Shown: piece by piece, positions 26,734 to 34,156 of the stretch | How positions within the stretch are numbered: position 1 is the first letter of the stretch | Layout of the letters: each line of letters opens with the position of its first letter | Assembly: GCF_037104765.1 (NCBI RefSeq) | Contig: NZ_JBAWSY010000005.1 | Location: 124,001 to 188,000, forward strand | DNA: 64,000 nt | Direction of reading: 5' to 3' | Source: Psychrobacillus mangrovi | GTDB lineage: Bacteria; Bacillota; Bacilli; Bacillales_A; Planococcaceae | The notes under the pieces: model-generated | The model's database searches: none | Told to the model about the DNA's origin: nothing | The model's input: the letters and a program-made list of their open reading frames with translations, nothing else | Translations under genes and position numbers: made by a program

Positions 26734-26853
26734 AGATTGATTAAAACACAGCTACAAATGCTGATTCTAATAGAAAATCATAACCCCTATTTTGAACAAA
26801 GATTGATTATTTCGGAAAGCGAATATTTAACTAAAGCACCCGTTAGTTCAAGA
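26716..26853 (+). repeat. Array boundary sequence, copy 2, with type A cassette repeat
   Basis: Near-copy of 18707-18902: the TTGGAATAAAGATTGATTAA start, the AATCATA-CCCCTATTTTGAACAA block and the GAATATTTAACTAAAGCACC end are all present. The terminator arm and spacer in the middle are deleted. The type A repeat (26828-26853) reads GAACTAACGGGTGCTTTAGT on the minus strand and lies downstream of the GNAT gene. Confidence 0.8.
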
Positions 26854-26869
26854 AGAAATGAAGATATAT

Positions 26870-27379
26870 CTACTGAAACCTATATTGTATTAGTTGGTTT
26901 TCAGTCCCCAAGTATTCTTCATATCCAATCCTACTTATCTCTATGAATCCTATTTTCTCAAGCATTTTTCGGGAACGAATATTTTCTTCGTGTGTTTCTG
27001 CATTAAAAATTCTTATACCTAAATTCTTAGTCGCGTAATCCATCACAGATAGAATAGAATTTGAACCAATTCCTTTCCCCCATAATGCACTTTCGCCAAT
27101 TGCAATACCTAATTCAGCTGTATTATCTTTAATACAGGCTAGATCTGCATACCCAACTAACCTTTCTTCTAATTCTATTCCCATTCGAACAAAATCTTCC
27201 GATTTGTTATCTATACAATTTAGCCACCATCTGTATAATTCCTCTTCACTTCTATTTTTCTCCCATCCATTCGCGGAACAAAAAATGTCGTCCTTACTCC
27301 AATTTAAAACAATTTCATAGTCATTAATGCTTAAACTTCTAATTGTTAAGGAGTGTATGTTGTTGTTTTTAGCATTCAT
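26870..27379 (-). CDS. GNAT family N-acetyltransferase (cassette cargo)
   Basis: Acetyltransferase of the RimJ/RimL-like group, about 169 residues from the ATG at 27379, which has GAGAGGGATAG upstream; a longer frame runs 12 codons into the upstream repeat. Acetyl-CoA motif A is recognisable (LGIAIGESALWGKGIGSNSI), and NAETHEENIRSRKMLEKIGF is the usual C-terminal motif. It may acetylate a protein N-terminus, an antibiotic or another small molecule. Last gene of array 2. Confidence 0.87.
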   Translation of the reverse strand: MNAKNNNIHSLTIRSLSINDYEIVLNWSKDDIFCSANGWEKNRSEEELYRWWLNCIDNKSEDFVRMGIELEERLVGYADLACIKDNTAELGIAIGESALWGKGIGSNSILSVMDYATKNLGIRIFNAETHEENIRSRKMLEKIGFIEISRIGYEEYLGTENQLIQYRFQ

Positions 27380-27404
27380 TCTTCTATCCCTCTCATAGAA
27401 TTCT

Positions 27405-27494
27405 TTGTTAAACAAAACTGTCGCTTTAATTCAATAAGAAAAAAGAGTTGCCGAAACAACCCCCTACTTTTACTAAAGCACCCGTATTCAATAA
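27405..27494 (-). repeat. Cassette junction: type A, hairpin, type B (degenerate)
   Basis: On the minus strand: TTATTGAATACGGGTGCTTT (type A, lacking CTA), a GGGGTTGTTTCGGCAAC hairpin with CTCTTTTTT, then TTGAATTAAAGCGACAGTTT (type B, diverged). The stop codon TGA of the hydrolase gene lies in the type A copy. Confidence 0.7.
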
Positions 27495-28348
27495 GAGAAT
27501 GTTTTATCTGTAAGTTCTTTAAAATCATAAACCATATTTGAGAATACTTCTTTTTCTTCTAAATATGGAATGTGATTACTCTTTTCAAATACATATAGTT
27601 TTGAGTTTATTAAATCTCTACTTATTTCTTCAGAAAAAACCAAAGGACACTGGGCATCATATCTTCCACAGTATACGAAAGTAGGGATAGTTATTTGTTT
27701 GAGTTCACGTTGAATATCATAGTGGGGTAAATCCATATAAGAATAATAATCTAATCTTCTTTGTACAACTTTTCCACTACTCGGTTTTTTAAAGTATTCG
27801 TCTCGTTTTCCAGGATTGTGCAAAGACATATCAGACCATTCCTTGTTAGCTTTCCGTCTATCTTCTAAAGTAGAATTAGCAGATTTCAGTATGGAGAAAA
27901 TTTCTAATAACCTTTTGTTTAGAGGACTTTTATGACTATACATACTACCCTCATGCTCCATATATTTGCTATTTGCAGTTGCTCCACCGACCAATAATTT
28001 TGTCAGTGAATCGGGAAACATAGTTGCATAAACTAAACCCAGCATCCCTCCTGTAGAATGACCCGCAAAACTCCATTTATCATAATTTAGAGCTTCTCTA
28101 ATAGCCTCTAAATCTTTTGTAGATTCTTTCATACTTAGTTCTTCTTCAGTTACAGCTTTACAAGAGTTTCCTGCCTCTTTTAAATTGATCAATATAACTT
28201 TGAAATGATTTATAAAAGTGTCTGCAAAGTAGTAACCCAAATCGTTAAACTCGCTATATAAATGAGTTATACATAATGGTTCACCTGTGCCTTGAGAGAA
28301 AATTTCAAATATGCCTCTATCCGTATCAACTAGCTTTTTCTCCCACAT
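27488..28348 (-). CDS. Alpha/beta hydrolase (cassette cargo)
   Basis: An alpha/beta hydrolase fold protein of 286 residues from the ATG at 28348, preceded by AGGGGGGAT. The nucleophile elbow is GHSTGG (near residue 100); acid GRYDAQCP (about 234) and base SNHIPYL (about 263) complete the triad. The lid is rich in charged residues. It resembles the proline iminopeptidase and esterase groups; the substrate cannot be inferred. Second unit of array 2, and its stop codon overlaps the adjacent repeat. Confidence 0.87.
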   Translation of the reverse strand: MWEKKLVDTDRGIFEIFSQGTGEPLCITHLYSEFNDLGYYFADTFINHFKVILINLKEAGNSCKAVTEEELSMKESTKDLEAIREALNYDKWSFAGHSTGGMLGLVYATMFPDSLTKLLVGGATANSKYMEHEGSMYSHKSPLNKRLLEIFSILKSANSTLEDRRKANKEWSDMSLHNPGKRDEYFKKPSSGKVVQRRLDYYSYMDLPHYDIQRELKQITIPTFVYCGRYDAQCPLVFSEEISRDLINSKLYVFEKSNHIPYLEEKEVFSNMVYDFKELTDKTFSY

Positions 28349-28416
28349 AAAATCCCCCCTAAAACTCAATTTCTTTTTATCTATACTTCTATAAATTTGG
28401 GGAAATTCCTTTGTTT

Positions 28417-28516
28417 CTTATTCAACTAAACTGCCCCGTTAGCTCAATTAGGAAAAATGCTTTACCCCTTATTGAAGTAAAGCACCCGTTAGTTTAAGTG
28501 AAATGTTTCACAATCT
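28417..28516 (-). repeat. Cassette junction: palindrome, type A, hairpin, type B
   Basis: On the minus strand: GTGAAACATTTCAC, AAACTAACGGGTGCTTTA (type A), a GCTTTAC-GGGGTAAAGC hairpin with ATTTTT, then GAGCTAACGGGGCAGTTTAG (type B). This is the best preserved junction. Confidence 0.82.
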
Positions 28517-28556
28517 CATTTTTTAATAAGAAAAAGAGACCTTCCAATTGAAATCG

Positions 28557-29048
28557 CTACCTATTATTTTTCGTAACTTGAATCTTTTCTAAAAGTGCGT
28601 TTTCAACATGATTAGGAATATAACTGGATAATTTTCCCCCATTAAGATAGACTTCCTTTACTATACTTGAACTTAGAAAGGAATATTTTTCTTCCGAATG
28701 GATAAAGAAGGTTTCAGCCTCTTTATATAGATTTTTATTTATTAAAGCCATCTGGGCTTCATACCCATAATCAGTAACAGTTCTCAAACCTTTTATAATT
28801 GCTCTATAATTGTGTTCCCTCATATAATCTACAAGTAATCCTTCAAATGTATCAATTTTGACTTTTTTATTGTTTTTAAATGAATCTTCAATCAGTTTTC
28901 TTCGTTCTTCAAGTGAAAATAAGTATTGCTTCTTAGAATTAATCATAACAGCTACTAAGATTTCATCAAAAAAATCACTCGCTCTTTTTATAATATCAAT
29001 ATGTCCATTTGTAATGGGGTCGAAGCTCCCTGGATATATAGCTTTCAT
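28557..29048 (-). CDS. coaD: Phosphopantetheine adenylyltransferase paralogue, CoaD-like (cassette cargo)
   Basis: Adenylyltransferase of coenzyme A synthesis (4'-phosphopantetheine plus ATP). 163 residues with the full set of motifs: YPGSFDPITNGH at the N-terminus, IIKGLRTVTDYGYE near residue 83 and FLSSSIVKEV near 124. The usual CoaD length is kept and nothing looks broken. In Bacillales the housekeeping coaD lies beside an rsmD-like methyltransferase gene, so this copy in a mobile cassette is probably additional. Possible roles are bypass of an inhibited or phage-targeted enzyme, or a changed substrate. Confidence 0.88.
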   Translation of the reverse strand: MKAIYPGSFDPITNGHIDIIKRASDFFDEILVAVMINSKKQYLFSLEERRKLIEDSFKNNKKVKIDTFEGLLVDYMREHNYRAIIKGLRTVTDYGYEAQMALINKNLYKEAETFFIHSEEKYSFLSSSIVKEVYLNGGKLSSYIPNHVENALLEKIQVTKNNR

Positions 29049-29098
29049 TTAATCACCTCATTTATCCATTTTAACTTTCCCATTTTATCTTAGCAAAC

Positions 29099-29241
29099 TT
29101 CTTCAACTAAACTGCCCCGTTAGTTTAAGTACATTTCTTCACAATCCTTACAATTACATTAACATAAATATCCAATAAAAAATCATCTAACCTCTAAGGA
29201 ATATACAGAGGAGAGATGATTTTAATCAATCTTTATTACAA
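29099..29241 (-). repeat. Array 2 upstream boundary with type B repeat
   Basis: Type B copy AAACTAACGGGGCAGTTTAG (29099-29130), preceded on the minus strand by GATTGTGAAGAAATGTACTT, a hairpin ending GATGATTTTTTATTGG, and TTGTAATAAAGATTGATTAA (29220-29241). The last element is the inverted counterpart of the boundary start at 18716 and 26725. Confidence 0.8.
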
Positions 29242-29265
29242 AGCTACACTTAATGAAATATAAAA

Positions 29266-29290
29266 AGTTTGATTATAAAGTTTGATTATA
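29266..29290 (-). repeat. Two subterminal TATAATCAAACT copies, right end
   Basis: Minus-strand copies at 29266-29277 and 29279-29290; a plus-strand GTAATCAAACT at 29292-29302 makes a palindrome with the second. They mirror the two copies at the left island end. Confidence 0.6.
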
Positions 29291-29344
29291 CGTAATCAAA
29301 CTCAAAATCTCTAAATAGAAGGTCTGGTTTTATTTTATTATACT

Positions 29345-29374
29345 ATTTACCCTATATTAGATATAACCCGACAC
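29345..29374 (-). repeat. Right terminal inverted repeat of the island
   Basis: Minus strand from 29374: GTGTCGGGTT, then TAGGGT after ten bases, the counterpart of the left end at 13650. It stops 7 bases before the stop codon of the GGDEF/EAL gene. Confidence 0.65.
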
Positions 29375-29380
29375 TCTTTT

Positions 29381-30811
29381 TTAAGAAGAACAAAATTCTT
29401 TTTGCCATTGTACAAGCTCATTCGCTTTCATCGGCCTGGCGAAATAATAGCCTTGTATTATCGGTTTTTCACATGTAGTAGTTAAGAATTTTACTTGTTC
29501 CTCTGTTTCAACACCTTCGAAAACGATCGCTAAATTTAACGAATGCCCTAAATCGATTATTGCTTTCATTATAGAAGAGTCTTTTTTCGATTCTGGTATA
29601 CCATCTATGAAGGATTTATCAATTTTCATTGTGGATATGGGCATTTTTTTTAAATAGGATAAGGAAGATACACCGGTACCAAAATCGTCTAATGCTACAG
29701 AAAACCCTTCCTTACGAAGTGTGCTTACTGCTTTTATAGCATTCTCCATATTTTCCACAAAGCTAGTTTCAGTGATTTCTAATTCTAGTTCAAGTGGCTC
29801 TAACTTATACTTACGTAAATTCCTTTTTAGTACATCCAATAATAGTGAGGAAGTGACATATTGCCCAGGAATATTGATTGCTACTTGCTTAAATGTAATT
29901 CCATCTCTTTTCCAATCGGCTATTTGCTGACAAACTCGTTCTATTATCCAATCTGTCACATGAACAATTCGGTTATTTCTTTCTAAAATGGGAATAAAAA
30001 TCGCTGGAGATAAGAAACCATGTGTCGGATGGTTCCAACGAAGTAAGGTTTCCACACCAACAACAGCATTGGTAATTCCATTAACCTTTGGCTGGTATAC
30101 AATAAATAACTCTTCATTTTTTATCGCCTGTATTACATCTTCCTCAATTTCTAGTTCAAACACATAGGTATGTATAGCTGAATCATAATGAATAATTTCA
30201 TAGTTATACTCAATTGATGGAAAATTTAAGACAGCAATAGCATTTGTAAATATATTAATGGTTTCATCAAGGTCATATGCTTTAGAAATAGCACATACTG
30301 CTGGAAGATACATTTCATAACCTTCTATTACAAATGGTTTTTGTAAATTTTCAGCTACCTTTTCCATTGTTCGATGTAAGTGGTTTACCCCATCTAAATG
30401 ATTGGAATGAAATGCAAAGCGATGACCATCAAGTCGATAAAGTTTGATCTCAGTTGTTTCAAATTCCTTTAATAGAGCAGTTAATTGGGTAATTACCTTG
30501 TCACCAAATTGGTAATCCCGTTCTCTATTTACATGTTCAAAATTATGCATATGCCAAATAGCTAAACATTGTGGGACATCTGTTTTTTTTATCTTTTTCT
30601 CGAAAAAGCGTCTATTAGGCAATTTCGTTAATGCATCATAATAATTAGCACGATGTTTCACACGCATATTTAATAGGCTATATATTAAAATCGAGCCCAT
30701 GAGCACTAATATTATTTGACCTGCAACTTGCACTTTCCAATTTATTGTAATTAATATTGAATATTGATTATAGAAGTAAAATAGATCTGAAATTTTATCA
30801 TTATAAAGCAC
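29381..30811 (-). CDS. GGDEF/EAL protein with degenerate GGDEF and variant EAL motif
   Basis: A 476-residue membrane-anchored cyclic-di-GMP type protein. One transmembrane segment (about residues 30-50), a GGDEF-like domain (60-215) whose active-site loop reads RLDGHRF instead of GGDEF, then an EAL domain (225-470). The EAL motif is ETLLRWNHP; DDFGTGVSSL, EGVETEEQ and QGYYFARPM are intact. The GGDEF part cannot be catalytic; the EAL part may still hydrolyse c-di-GMP or only sense it. It is the chromosomal gene beside the right end of the island. Confidence 0.88.
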   Translation of the reverse strand: MLYNDKISDLFYFYNQYSILITINWKVQVAGQIILVLMGSILIYSLLNMRVKHRANYYDALTKLPNRRFFEKKIKKTDVPQCLAIWHMHNFEHVNRERDYQFGDKVITQLTALLKEFETTEIKLYRLDGHRFAFHSNHLDGVNHLHRTMEKVAENLQKPFVIEGYEMYLPAVCAISKAYDLDETINIFTNAIAVLNFPSIEYNYEIIHYDSAIHTYVFELEIEEDVIQAIKNEELFIVYQPKVNGITNAVVGVETLLRWNHPTHGFLSPAIFIPILERNNRIVHVTDWIIERVCQQIADWKRDGITFKQVAINIPGQYVTSSLLLDVLKRNLRKYKLEPLELELEITETSFVENMENAIKAVSTLRKEGFSVALDDFGTGVSSLSYLKKMPISTMKIDKSFIDGIPESKKDSSIMKAIIDLGHSLNLAIVFEGVETEEQVKFLTTTCEKPIIQGYYFARPMKANELVQWQKEFCSS

Positions 30812-30880
30812 TTTAGTCCCTACCTTTAAAGGTGAAATATACTATAATTATATCATATTAACAAGGTAAATTAATCCAAA

Positions 30881-30914
30881 ATAAAAAGGACTTTCATATC
30901 ATTTATGAAAGCCC
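30881..30914 (-). terminator. Intrinsic terminator after DUF2971 gene
   Basis: On the minus strand GGGCTTTCATA and TATGAAAGTCC pair, followed by TTTTTAT. Confidence 0.8.
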
Positions 30915-31017
30915 ACTTAAATAATTTCCAATATCCTTGATAAAAAAGCACTTTATTTTTACCATATTATTAATATTTTTTTATTAAATCATTATAATCG
31001 CATTTTTAATGTAAGTG

Positions 31018-31926
31018 TTATCTATATGGAATTTTTGATACTTTAATTGGAACGGAAGCATAGCCACTGTTTTTCAAAAAATATTTAACGCTTCTTGCAG
31101 TAAATTCATTTGTTCCTGATGGTCCGATGATTAGTTGGTTTATAGGTAGTTTATTATTGTTCTCTTTCGCTTTATTGTGCATTTTCATTTCTATATAAGG
31201 CAAAATAATATTATCTCTCGAACGGAAGTTTAGATGATGCTGATAGGACATACTTTTAGAGTTAGTTACGATAATACGCCATTCCTTTTCCTCGGAAAAA
31301 GTGGAATCCTTAAATAAGGGTAAAAAGTAACCAATTGTCCGAGCCACTTCTTTAGGTGCATAGTCCGGTTGCATACTACTCATTTCCACACTAATTAAAG
31401 CTAAATCTATAATACGTCTAATTATGCGTTCCTGTACCTTTTGATCGTAAATTACTTTGCGAGGAAAAAAACTTTGTTCACTTAATTGAAATGAGATATC
31501 AAATAAAGAGGTGTAATCAAAACCAATAGATATCCCGTATTGACTACGGCTATAACCTCTCCACTGACTCAGCAAGTCCCCACTCTCACAAAAAGAAACG
31601 ACGAAAATATCTGTATCCTGTTCCTCTAAAATGGTGAAAACTTCTTCTAAATAACTTCTTCTCGGATTGTCCATAGGGAGTTCATTGATAAGTTTTTTTA
31701 CAATATTTTCGCAGACCTCTAATCCATGACTATATTCTTTTGAATCATTCATAAACTTAATATGAGATGCCCAAAAGGTTTTTTTACTAATAATTCCAAG
31801 TGCTCCATCAAGATGTGTGTAATGATATAACGCCTTAATATTTTTAGAGAAATATCTTTTAAACTCATTACTAATAAAAGGGACAAGTGACTTGAAATCC
31901 ATTTTTTCAATGCCTAGCTTATTCAT
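31018..31926 (-). CDS. DUF2971 family protein
   Basis: A 302-residue soluble protein. The family pattern is clear: YHYTHLDGALGII near residue 35, FWASHIKFMNDSKE after it, FVVSFCESGDLLSQWRGYS near residue 122 and ISIGFDYTSL. DUF2971 proteins are found in many bacteria, often near mobile or defence genes, and have no established biochemical role that I know. Single gene with its own terminator. Confidence 0.85.
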   Translation of the reverse strand: MNKLGIEKMDFKSLVPFISNEFKRYFSKNIKALYHYTHLDGALGIISKKTFWASHIKFMNDSKEYSHGLEVCENIVKKLINELPMDNPRRSYLEEVFTILEEQDTDIFVVSFCESGDLLSQWRGYSRSQYGISIGFDYTSLFDISFQLSEQSFFPRKVIYDQKVQERIIRRIIDLALISVEMSSMQPDYAPKEVARTIGYFLPLFKDSTFSEEKEWRIIVTNSKSMSYQHHLNFRSRDNIILPYIEMKMHNKAKENNNKLPINQLIIGPSGTNEFTARSVKYFLKNSGYASVPIKVSKIPYR

Positions 31927-31990
31927 ATGATTATCTAAGCTCCTGTCTAATGGGATAATCTTATTTTAAAGGCAAACAACCAAAATTACT

Positions 31991-32029
31991 AAAAAAAGAC
32001 ACAGAAACAAACTAAACTGTTCCTGTGCC
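31991..32029 (-). terminator. Intrinsic terminator after the betaine transporter operon
   Basis: On the minus strand GGCACAGGAACAG and GTTTCTGTGTC pair around a short loop, followed by TTTTTTT. Confidence 0.85.
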
Positions 32030-32040
32030 TTTATTATATT

Positions 32041-33234
32041 CTACTCTTCTTCTACATTATCACTGATTAAGCTTGCTAATACGTGTACTCGTAAAATAAT
32101 TCCTTTAATCGTCATATCCTCATCTGTCACTACAAGCGGATATTTAGACTCGAGTACTAGTGGTATAATATCTTGTACATATTCATCTGGCCGTACCGTT
32201 TTGACATCACTAGACATTACTTCTAGCAATGTCTTCTTCTGTTTAATCCCATCAATTGCTTGATCGATTGTGACAATGCCTTGCAATTGACGTTTTCGAT
32301 CGGCAACAAACGCACTAGATATACCATTTTCCTTCATAACTTTCGCCGCCACTTGTAAGCCATCCTTAAGTGACACTAGTCCAAATGGTTTCATCATAAT
32401 ATTCTCGGCCTGTAATATTTTCGAGCGGTCAATGTCTCGAATAAACTCCGAAATATAACTGCTAGCAGGCTTGTCCAATATTTCTTCTGGAGTACCTATT
32501 TGTTCTACTTTTCCATCTTTCATTACTGCAACACGATCACCAATTTTAAATGCTTCGTTTACATCGTGCGTGATGAAAATGATCGTTTTTTGAAGTCTAT
32601 TTTGAATATCTAGTAACTCGAGCTGCATTTCTCGTCGAATTAATGGGTCAAGTGCACTGAAAGGCTCATCCATTAGCAGAATGTCTGGATCGTTTGCGAG
32701 TGCTCGAGCTATACCTACCCGTTGTCTCATACCTCCAGATAGTTCGTCTGGATATTTATTCTCATATCCTTTTAGTCCAACCGTTTCTAAATGTTTTTGA
32801 GCAATTTGAAGTCTTTCCGCTTTTGACATCCCTCTTACTTCAAGACCATATTCGATATTTTCCAACACAGTTCGATGACTAAACAAGCCAAAATGCTGAA
32901 ATACCATCGCAATTTTTTTCTGACGATAATATTTTAATTGGTTCTTGTTGTATTCCACAACATTTTCTCCATCAACATATATCGCCCCTGATGTTGGTCG
33001 ATTCAAGAGATTTAGACATCGGATTAAAGTTGATTTTCCACTTCCCGAAAGACCCATAATTACAAAGGTTTCGCCTTCCATAATTTCCATGGAAGCATTG
33101 TATACTCCCACTGTATGGCCTGTTTTGGCAAGTATCTCTTCTTTAGAGACGCCGTTTTGAACCATTTGAATTGCCTTTTTAGGTCTAGGTCCGAAGATTT
33201 TTGATATGTTCTCAATTTTTAATTTTACTGTCAT
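32041..33234 (-). CDS. opuAA: Glycine betaine/proline ABC transporter ATP-binding protein (OpuAA/ProV type)
   Basis: ATPase of an osmoprotectant importer, 397 residues. Walker A GLSGSGKST (about residue 60), signature LSGGMRQRVGIARAL, Walker B ILLMDEPFSALDP. The C-terminal 120 residues hold a pair of CBS domains, which in OpuA-type transporters sense ionic strength. The gene overlaps the permease stop by 4 bases. Gene order here is binding protein, permease, ATPase, the reverse of B. subtilis opuA, so it may be a paralogue of a different specificity within the betaine family. Confidence 0.92.
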   Translation of the reverse strand: MTVKLKIENISKIFGPRPKKAIQMVQNGVSKEEILAKTGHTVGVYNASMEIMEGETFVIMGLSGSGKSTLIRCLNLLNRPTSGAIYVDGENVVEYNKNQLKYYRQKKIAMVFQHFGLFSHRTVLENIEYGLEVRGMSKAERLQIAQKHLETVGLKGYENKYPDELSGGMRQRVGIARALANDPDILLMDEPFSALDPLIRREMQLELLDIQNRLQKTIIFITHDVNEAFKIGDRVAVMKDGKVEQIGTPEEILDKPASSYISEFIRDIDRSKILQAENIMMKPFGLVSLKDGLQVAAKVMKENGISSAFVADRKRQLQGIVTIDQAIDGIKQKKTLLEVMSSDVKTVRPDEYVQDIIPLVLESKYPLVVTDEDMTIKGIILRVHVLASLISDNVEEE

Positions 33235-34091
33235 GCTGCATCCCTCCTATGTTTCTGAAGGCGCTTAGCAATTCCACCTGTGACACGGTCAATAATTATA
33301 GCTAAGAAAACAATACTGATCCCAGCTTCAAAACCTAGCGAAATATCAATGCGATTGATAGCATAAAGAACTCTTTCTCCAAGCCCTTGCGCACCGACCA
33401 TCGAACCAACAACTGCCATACTTAAAGCCATCATTGTCGTTTGGTTAATACCAGCCATTATTGTTGGTAATGCCTGTGGTAATTCTACCTTCATGAGCAT
33501 TTGCATTCGTGAAGATCCAAAAGATTGAGCGGATTCTACCACTTCTTGGTCAACGTTTCTGAGTCCTAGTTCCGTTAAACGAATAACAGGGGGTAAAGCG
33601 TAGATAATCGTTGCAATTACTGCAGGTACATTTCCTAATGGAAAGAAGAAAATTACAGGAATTAAATAGACAAAACTTGGCATTGTTTGCATCGCATCCA
33701 ATATGGGACGCATGACAGTTGACATTGTCTTGCTAAATGCCATTCCTATTCCAAGTGGTATACCGATGACTAGGGAGAGTATTACAGAAATTAACACAAT
33801 AGCAACCGTAGTCATTGTTTCTGGCCATAAATCAAAAGTTCCTATTAGAAAAATAAAAATGGAAAAAAGGATTCCGCCGTACACAGAGGTAAAATACCAA
33901 CCTAAAGAGAAAACGATTAGGATAAATACCCACCATGGTATTGCAAGAAGTCCTCCTTCAAGTCCCTTTATAAGAGACGAAGAAATAACAAATATAAAGT
34001 CGAAAAATGCTTCAAAATTTTCGGCTAAAAAGTCGATAAACTTTTCTACACCATCGCCTATAGGTATACGTATATCGGGAAATTCAGTCAT
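33231..34091 (-). CDS. opuAB: Glycine betaine/proline ABC transporter permease (OpuAB/ProW type)
   Basis: Membrane subunit, 286 residues with seven or so hydrophobic segments. The EAA-like loop (ELGLRNVDQEVVESAQSFGS, followed by ELPQALPTIMAGINQT) is typical of OpuAB/ProW. The start follows the binding protein gene after 65 bases, and the stop overlaps the ATPase start. Imports quaternary amines for osmotic protection, by family. Confidence 0.92.
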   Translation of the reverse strand: MTEFPDIRIPIGDGVEKFIDFLAENFEAFFDFIFVISSSLIKGLEGGLLAIPWWVFILIVFSLGWYFTSVYGGILFSIFIFLIGTFDLWPETMTTVAIVLISVILSLVIGIPLGIGMAFSKTMSTVMRPILDAMQTMPSFVYLIPVIFFFPLGNVPAVIATIIYALPPVIRLTELGLRNVDQEVVESAQSFGSSRMQMLMKVELPQALPTIMAGINQTTMMALSMAVVGSMVGAQGLGERVLYAINRIDISLGFEAGISIVFLAIIIDRVTGGIAKRLQKHRRDAA

Positions 34092-34156
34092 ACTATGGAG
34101 ACTGTATTATTGGACAGCCTCTTTCACCTCACTCGTTAGATTTTTTACAACATGAA

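Larger units (their letters stand above)
13650..29374. mobile_element. Composite GMT/Tn554-like genomic island with cassette-like cargo
   Basis: A 15.7-kb island between the convergent FUSC and GGDEF/EAL genes. Both ends begin GTGTCRGGTT, pointing inwards, and remain similar for about 28 bases (shared TAGGGT). Each end has two copies of TATAATCAAACT in inverted orientation relative to the other end. The left end encodes two tyrosine recombinases and a small coiled-coil protein; the cargo is accessory genes only. I see no target site duplication, as expected for tyrosine recombinases. Exact ends are inferred from the inverted repeats. Confidence 0.75.

Noticed and set aside
18874..29130. True integron attC sites
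   Set aside because: The repeats have a CTAAC/GTTAG layout that recalls attC, but they do not match the RYYYAAC/GTTRRRY consensus strictly, and no IntI-type integrase is in the window. I call them cassette-like only.
13640..29385. Target site duplication at the island ends
   Set aside because: The bases outside the two inverted ends do not repeat directly. Tyrosine recombinases do not need to make one.
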